Origin: an uncultured Alistipes sp.
Lineage (GTDB): Bacteria; Bacteroidota; Bacteroidia; Bacteroidales; Rikenellaceae
Direction of reading: 5' to 3'
Length of the DNA stretch: 48,216 bases
Assembly (NCBI GenBank): GCA_910584485.1
Contig: CAJUAV010000013.1
Location: forward strand, 1 to 48,216
The stretch's first letter is position 1; every line of letters starts with the position of its first letter. Positions 43,418 through 48,216 of the stretch are shown piece after piece. The notes below the pieces were generated by a model, which was not told the origin of the DNA, did no database searches, and was given only the letters and a program-made list of their open reading frames with translations. Both the position numbers and the translations under genes were made by a program.

Positions 43418-44464
43418 TTAGTCGATGCGGATGCTGCCGCCCGTGCTCTCCTGCCACGGCTCGATGGTCGGGGCCTCGAAGAGGATGAAATCGGCAGGAC
43501 CGATGGTGATACGATAGCGGTAGCTTTTGCCCGCCTCCCAGCGGGAGAGGGCGCCCGAGACTGCGGCCAGCGAGACGGAGGCCGTGCGGTCGGCCGTCTC
43601 GCCCGCATAGCGGTAGGCGATCGTCAGGCGGCAGCCGTCGAGCCGCTGCGGGATCAGCAGGGTGCGGTCGGCGAGCAGCGCGGTGGGGGCGGCAGCGTCG
43701 ACGGAGAGCGTTTTGGGGGAGTCATCGGCGGCGAAGGTGTCGTCGGCCGTCGTCACGGCGTTCCAGCTCCAGCTGCCGCGGGCGGCGGTGGCGGGATCGA
43801 GCCCCGCACCCGACCAGTCGGCGATGCGGGGAATGCCGTGCAGGCGCACGGAGGTGACGGTGACCGCCGCTCCCGCGTCGGGATCGGCGAAAGCCGTAAA
43901 GCGTACCTGCGCGAGCAGGTGGAGGAAGCGGAAGGCGACCTTCGAGGCGGCGACGGCGGGGCGGCTCTCGATCGGGCCCGCCGCGGCGGCGAGCAGGTCG
44001 AGCTGCTTCGAGGCGTCGAAGCCCGCGACCGTCAGGTGCATGCCGTCGCCGCGATCGGCCGCGGCGATCGCGGCCGCAGCGTTCGATCGCGCGGCGAAGT
44101 CGGCGGGAAAGAGGGCGCGGAAATGGTAGGTGAAGCCCGGGAACCAGTACTGCGTCTCGTCATAGTTCCAGAGGCCCGCATCGTCGCGCGTCACGACGGT
44201 GCCGTCGAAGACGGTCGCCGCGGCGACGGGGGCGGATGGCCCGCTCTTGTGGTAGGTGCCCCAGACGCGGAAGGCGGCGCCCGTCTGCTGCAGGTCGGCG
44301 GCGGTGAAGGCCGCGCGGCTCTCCAGATCGGGGATGCCGAAGCGCATCGCGAGCCCCTCGCGCGAGGGTTCGGGGGCGGGCTCCGTCGAAGCGTCGGAGC
44401 AGCCTGCGGCGCACAGCAGCGTCAGCGCACAGAGAAACGGTCGAAGGGGAAAGAATTTCCGCAT
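43418..44464 (-). CDS. fimbrillin family lipoprotein (minor subunit)
   Basis: A 348-aa lipoprotein with lipobox cysteine at residue 22 (LLCAAGC). It shows the fimbrillin hallmark KVAFRFLHLLAQVRFTAF and ends in EAPTIEPWQES, typical of Bacteroidetes fimbrillins. It is Ala-rich and more GC-rich than the main subunit, so the two are distant relatives rather than recent copies. It lies after the terminator hairpin at 44551-44587. Confidence 0.9.
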   Translation of the reverse strand: MRKFFPLRPFLCALTLLCAAGCSDASTEPAPEPSREGLAMRFGIPDLESRAAFTAADLQQTGAAFRVWGTYHKSGPSAPVAAATVFDGTVVTRDDAGLWNYDETQYWFPGFTYHFRALFPADFAARSNAAAAIAAADRGDGMHLTVAGFDASKQLDLLAAAAGPIESRPAVAASKVAFRFLHLLAQVRFTAFADPDAGAAVTVTSVRLHGIPRIADWSGAGLDPATAARGSWSWNAVTTADDTFAADDSPKTLSVDAAAPTALLADRTLLIPQRLDGCRLTIAYRYAGETADRTASVSLAAVSGALSRWEAGKSYRYRITIGPADFILFEAPTIEPWQESTGGSIRID

Positions 44465-44550
44465 GTCAGTCGTTTGATCGGGTAAAGCGGTTCGCCCCGC
44501 GCGAAGGCCGGTCGGCGGCCCCGTCGGCGGACGAAACGCAAGGTAAAAAA

Positions 44551-44587
44551 GCGCCTGCCCGCAGGCCCGCGGTCGGCGGGCAGGCGC
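44551..44587 (-). terminator. hairpin with T-run after the main fimbrillin gene
   Basis: GCGCCTGCCCGC / GCGGGCAGGCGC stem; on the minus strand it is followed by TTTTTT. It lies within the operon, 35 nt after the main fimbrillin gene and 87 nt before the next. Confidence 0.82.
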
Positions 44588-44621
44588 GATGAAGAAGATA
44601 TGACCGAAGGTTCGGCAGGGG

Positions 44622-45617
44622 TTAGTTGCCCGGCACGTCGGTACCGAAGCTGAACTCGATGTCGCCCGTGCCCGTTGTCCAGTCGTCGAGGTTCATGTTC
44701 GGATCCGTCTCGAACTCGATCTTTTGCAGACCGGCCGCGTTGCCCGTCAGCGTTACGTTGTACTGGTAGGCGTTGCCCATGATCCACGTCGGCTTGAACG
44801 AAGCGGTACGGTAGTTCTGGTAAACCTGCTCGCCGAGCTCGTTCTTGACCGTCAGACGGAAGCGGAAGCGAACGTTCTGCGCCGTGTAAGCGAACGGAAT
44901 CATGTAGTATTCGGAGGTTACGGCGGTTGCGTCTTTCACGAGATCGGTTGCCGTCACAGCCACGGGAATGGTGACATCGTCGGCCGTACGATCGGCGGTT
45001 TCGTTCCAGCCGCAGTTCTCGCCGCCGGTGAACGTACCCTTATCGCGGAAATTGAAAAGGATCGCCTCGTCGATCGAAATCTTGTAGCCTTCGGGAAAAG
45101 CGCTGATGAAATTGAAGCGGACCTTCGTCAACACGTGCTTGAAATCGAACGCCACTTTCGCATTGCCCGTCTCCTTGCCCTGCTGCGTCTTGTAGGCGTA
45201 AACGAGGTCCTTCTGGAGCGTCGCGTTGACGAGGTAGTCGGTCAGCGTGAAGGCATCGCCCTGCGTACGGGCTTTCTCCGACTTCAGGTTGTTGTCGCTG
45301 TAGGCGTGGAAGACGTAGTTCGCATCCTTGATCCAGTAACGGGGCTCGGTGGTATAGCTCCACAGGTCGCCGTTCTTCGAAATCTCCTCGTTGTTGAAGA
45401 TCTGCACGGGCGTGCTGTTGGTCGGGGTGGTATAGGCACCCGACACGTAGAACTTGGTGAGGCTCGCATTGGAGAGGGCACGCGAACTCTTGTTGACGTG
45501 CGAATCGAAGCCGATGGCCTTGGTCTGGGCGGCAGGCGCCACGCCCTCGGTCTCGCTCTTCGAGCAGGCGGTCATCGCCAATGCGGCGACGGCCAGCAGC
45601 ATGGAAAATCTTTTCAT
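44622..45617 (-). CDS. fimbrillin family protein, probable main pilus subunit
   Basis: A 331-aa lipoprotein with lipobox cysteine at residue 18 (ALAMTAC). The fimbrillin signature KVAFDFKHVLTKVRFNF lies near 155 and the WIMGNAYQYNVTL segment near 280. Its lower GC content and more neutral codon use, the directly following terminator hairpin and its position after the DUF5119 gene fit the major shaft subunit. In the Mfa/FimA system such subunits are exported as lipoproteins and assembled by strand exchange after proteolytic cleavage. Confidence 0.92.
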   Translation of the reverse strand: MKRFSMLLAVAALAMTACSKSETEGVAPAAQTKAIGFDSHVNKSSRALSNASLTKFYVSGAYTTPTNSTPVQIFNNEEISKNGDLWSYTTEPRYWIKDANYVFHAYSDNNLKSEKARTQGDAFTLTDYLVNATLQKDLVYAYKTQQGKETGNAKVAFDFKHVLTKVRFNFISAFPEGYKISIDEAILFNFRDKGTFTGGENCGWNETADRTADDVTIPVAVTATDLVKDATAVTSEYYMIPFAYTAQNVRFRFRLTVKNELGEQVYQNYRTASFKPTWIMGNAYQYNVTLTGNAAGLQKIEFETDPNMNLDDWTTGTGDIEFSFGTDVPGN

Positions 45618-45654
45618 GATGATGAAGGGTTAAAAAAATGAGTGTTTGAATGTG

Positions 45655-46683
45655 TCAGTTCGCGGGACCGACCGGCAGGTCGATGTCCGTGTATTCGCCC
45701 CAGTCGTCGACGTCCACGTCGAAGCCCGAGTTGTTCATGTTGTCGCCGTCCTCGACGCGGATGCCGCCCACCTCGATCACGCCGCCGCGCGGCTGTCGTC
45801 GCAGCTGCTCCGTGACGTCGAAGACGAACTCTTTCAGCTTGCCGTTCGTCAGGCGCACCTCCAGGTTGAGCGTGTAGCGCCGCTCGTCGCGCGCACGGCG
45901 TTCGCGGCCGTAGTATTCGTCGGGGAAGCCCGGGACGCCGAACGAGCGGACCTCGGCGCGCGCGCAGTCGTCGGTCAGCGCGCAGTCGAAGAGGATCGTC
46001 GCCCCCTCGTCGCCCGTCACGCCGTCGCGCAGGTAGACGCTCTCGGCCATGCCCGCCAGGGCGCCGCGCGCCAGCGCCACGTGCTGCCGTCCGTACTCGA
46101 AGCCGTAGCAGACGACGTAGGTGTAGACCAGCGGCTGCATCCGCACGGGCAGCGGCACGTTCTCGTGCAGCTTGATCTGGGGCACCTCGTCGGCGAACGA
46201 ACCGTAGAGGACGTCGGGCGGGTTGATCGTGCGCTCGTCGGCGTGCATCGCCCGCAGCGTGCTGCGCGTACGGGTGGTGGTCGTGGCGCGCGCCGCGGGC
46301 AGCGAGGCCAGGTCGTTCAGCACGATGTACTCCGTGTCGTTGTTGTAGAAGAGCAGCGAACGGACCTCGCTGCCGAAGACCACCTCGCCCCCTTCGGGCT
46401 GCAGGAAGAAGAGGTCGGAACGCTCCTCCGCATAGGCGATCATGCTCACCCCCTCGGGGCGCCCGGGACACAGGGCGTCGTAGGCGCCGTAGCGGTCGGC
46501 GCTCCAGGCGTCGATCCAGTGCATGCCGTAGTCGCGCTCCCACGCCTGTTCGTAGGAGAGGGCGACGGAGGCCTGCGGATAGTGATTGGGGCAGAGGTCT
46601 TTGCGGCATCCCGTCTGAAAGCCTGCGGCGAGGCAGAACAGCAGGGCCGTCACGAGCGACCCCTTGGTGCGGATGGTCTTCAT
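45655..46683 (-). CDS. DUF5119 lipoprotein of a fimbrial operon
   Basis: A 342-aa lipoprotein with lipobox cysteine at residue 26 (FQTGC). It matches the DUF5119 family, which is regularly found next to fimbrillin genes in Bacteroidetes and probably acts as anchor or assembly factor; this role is inferred from context. It overlaps the DUF3575 gene by 4 nt and precedes the main fimbrillin gene by 37 nt. Confidence 0.88.
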   Translation of the reverse strand: MKTIRTKGSLVTALLFCLAAGFQTGCRKDLCPNHYPQASVALSYEQAWERDYGMHWIDAWSADRYGAYDALCPGRPEGVSMIAYAEERSDLFFLQPEGGEVVFGSEVRSLLFYNNDTEYIVLNDLASLPAARATTTTRTRSTLRAMHADERTINPPDVLYGSFADEVPQIKLHENVPLPVRMQPLVYTYVVCYGFEYGRQHVALARGALAGMAESVYLRDGVTGDEGATILFDCALTDDCARAEVRSFGVPGFPDEYYGRERRARDERRYTLNLEVRLTNGKLKEFVFDVTEQLRRQPRGGVIEVGGIRVEDGDNMNNSGFDVDVDDWGEYTDIDLPVGPAN

Positions 46684-48032
46684 TGGTCGTCTCCTTTCTT
46701 CGTTTTACGGGCATCCCACAGGCGCCATACGAGGGCGAAACGCACCTTCAGCGGTCCGAAATAGTTCGTGCGCCCCTTGCGGGTGTAGAGGTAGTGGCCG
46801 TCCTCGGGACGGTATTCCCGATATTTCGTGTTCAGATAGCCTGCGCCGATGCCCGCCTCGAAGGAGAGCGACCGCGAAACGGGCCACATGTAGCCGTAGC
46901 TCACGCCGATCATCGCCGCCTCGCCCTTGTAGCCCTTGCCGCCGTTTTCGAGGTCGTACCAGCTCCCGCCGACGAAGGCGCCGACGTAGTGGCCGTGCCA
47001 CGGCTTGCGCGTGCGGAACCAGTAGCGCGCCTCGGGCATGAGGGTGGCGATCTGGTAGTATTTGTGTCGGCTGTCGCGGCGCCACCACGCCACGTCGGCC
47101 TCCAGGGCGACCGACCAGCGGTCGTCGATGCGGTATTCGATGCCGAGCGAGGGCATCAGGATCGCGTCGTAGAGCAGGTTCGTCTTGAGAGCCAGCCGAT
47201 GGAGCGGCTCGGCATCCGTCGCCGCACGGCGGGCGGCAGCCTCGGCGGCTTTCGCTTCGGCAGCCTTTGTTTCGGCCTCTTTCGCTTCAGCCGCGGCGCG
47301 GGCGGCAGCTTCGGCGGCGGCCTGTTCCGAAGCTGCTCGGCGGGCCGCCTCTTCGGCCAGGAGGCGGGCCCGCTTCGCAGCGGCCTCGGCGGCTTCGGCG
47401 CAGGCAAGGGAGTCGCGTCGAGCCGCTTCGGCCTTTTCATCGGTTTTCGTATAGAGCGTGACGGCGAGGCTGCTGCGCAGCACGGGGAACAGCTGTTCCA
47501 TCATGTAGCGGTACGGCACGCCGCCGCGCAGCTCCATGAGGCGTTTCTTGCGGCCGTCGACGATGCGTCCGTCGGCATCGAAGATCCAGACGGGCGTACG
47601 GTCGATGATGCGCACCGCCTCGTCGCGGGCGGGCATCTCGGAGGCGGCCGCCAGCTCGCGCAGCATCTGCCAGGCGATACCCTCGGCGCGCTTCTCGATC
47701 ATCGAGGCGGGCAGCCCCGTTTCGCGCCGCAGGTAGCTCTCCAGCGAGTCGGCGCGCAGCCGCGAAAGCCGTTCGTTGCTGCGGGCGGCGCCGTCGGGCG
47801 AGGCGTAGGAGCGGATCACGAGCCGCTCGGCGCGCCCCTCGGCCCGGGCCCGGCGCACGACGTCGAGGAAGCGGGCCAGTTCGGCCCGGTTCTCCCGATA
47901 GGCGGGGTCGGCGGTGCGGTGGCCGCGACGGTAGTAGACGCGGACCGAGTCGGTCGCCTCGCGGGCGGCGACGCTTCCGCTGCCGAGCAGGGCTGCCGCG
48001 AGAAGCAGGAACGGGATGAGGCGTTTTTTCAT
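46680..48032 (-). CDS. DUF3575 outer-membrane protein with OmpA-like N-terminal domain
   Basis: A 450-aa exported protein starting at ATG 48032 (MKKRLIPFLLLAAALLGS signal peptide). An OmpA-like domain (about 30-175; LVIRSYASPDGAARSNERLS) is followed by an Ala/Glu/Lys-rich helix (about 215-275) and the C-terminal DUF3575 beta-barrel-like domain (LALKTNLLYDAILMPSLGIEY onward). Such proteins head fimbrial operons in Bacteroidales and probably serve in fimbrial assembly or anchoring. An ATG 12 nt upstream is possible. Confidence 0.9.
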   Translation of the reverse strand: MKKRLIPFLLLAAALLGSGSVAAREATDSVRVYYRRGHRTADPAYRENRAELARFLDVVRRARAEGRAERLVIRSYASPDGAARSNERLSRLRADSLESYLRRETGLPASMIEKRAEGIAWQMLRELAAASEMPARDEAVRIIDRTPVWIFDADGRIVDGRKKRLMELRGGVPYRYMMEQLFPVLRSSLAVTLYTKTDEKAEAARRDSLACAEAAEAAAKRARLLAEEAARRAASEQAAAEAAARAAAEAKEAETKAAEAKAAEAAARRAATDAEPLHRLALKTNLLYDAILMPSLGIEYRIDDRWSVALEADVAWWRRDSRHKYYQIATLMPEARYWFRTRKPWHGHYVGAFVGGSWYDLENGGKGYKGEAAMIGVSYGYMWPVSRSLSFEAGIGAGYLNTKYREYRPEDGHYLYTRKGRTNYFGPLKVRFALVWRLWDARKTKKGDDQ

Positions 48033-48200
48033 GGATCGGGTCATGTAGGATCGTTATGCGGTTCGCGGTCGGCACCCCGCCGGTCGGGGCTCCGTACACG
48101 CGTTGTCGGATCGTTTTTCGGGGACGGTTCGGCGGGTCGGAAAGGGCGTTCGGCGGACGAACTCTGTAAAAGAGATCGTAGCGATGTCCTGTTCTGTTTG

Positions 48201-48208
48201 CGAAGGTA
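48201..48208 (-). promoter_or_regulatory. -7-like box of the fimbrial operon
   Basis: Minus-strand TACCTTCG, one base off TACCTTTG. The -33 position lies outside the window. Start near 48194 gives a leader of about 160 nt. Confidence 0.45.
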
Positions 48209-48216
48209 CGTCTTTT

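Overview
The window looks like a chromosome segment of a GC-rich member of the Bacteroidales, most likely Alistipes or a close relative (Rikenellaceae). The partial 16S rRNA gene at the left end has sequence resembling Alistipes 16S as I remember it. Promoters follow the Bacteroidetes pattern (TTTG, about 19-21 nt, TAnnTTTG; most often TATCTTTG or TACCTTTG) and Shine-Dalgarno sequences are rare. The gene families (PG1098-like methyltransferase, DUF4271, DUF4476, DUF4906, DUF5119, DUF3575, fimbrillins) are typical of the phylum. All assignments come from reading the sequence; no database search was run.

Layout. 1-1050: 5' end of a leftward rRNA operon with three regularly spaced promoters. 1381-4395: pckA and a DUF1593 secreted protein, the latter behind a G9/C9 hairpin that overlaps its promoter. 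4465-8586 (leftward): pyrH, a TlpA-like thioredoxin, two AT-rich genes of unknown function, frr and a CPBP protease. 8668-10542: dxs. 11199-17221 (leftward): yidD, rnpA, hemD, a DUF4271 membrane protein, a histidine kinase, a C-terminal processing protease and a small membrane protein. 17512-19775 (leftward): ispH, cmk and a LysE-type exporter, behind an array of about 74-bp units that each carry a promoter-like box. 20447-22587: a DUF3467 gene, a structured RNA resembling 6S RNA, and two related small XRE-type regulators set among GC-rich repeats.

22892-30499 (rightward): a ComEC-like protein, a PG1098-like methyltransferase, a YihY/BrkB protein, a DUF2520 oxidoreductase, and a KDO pathway cluster (kdsC, an unknown four-helix membrane protein, kdsA, kdsD). 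30575-32921 (leftward): an Lrp/AsnC regulator, kbl and a DUF4476 secreted protein. 33064-39604 (rightward): a polyprenyl synthetase, a U32 peptidase-family protein, an MFS exporter, a PfkB sugar kinase and an aminopeptidase P. 39680-48032 (leftward): a complete-looking fimbrial operon, read in the order DUF3575 outer-membrane protein, DUF5119 lipoprotein, main fimbrillin, two minor fimbrillins and a DUF4906 tip-type lipoprotein.

How it works together. Housekeeping functions dominate: gluconeogenesis, isoprenoid precursors (dxs, ispH, polyprenyl synthetase), translation and RNA processing (frr, rnpA), nucleotides (pyrH, cmk), haem and LPS core sugar. The accessory part is the fimbrial operon, the AT-rich gene pair at 5771-7151 and the lower-GC KDO segment. 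Several GC-rich intergenic regions (10.6-11.2, 20.8-22.8, 36.7-36.9 and 37.8-38.05 kb) are assembled from the same few repeat modules, which look like a genome-specific interspersed repeat family.
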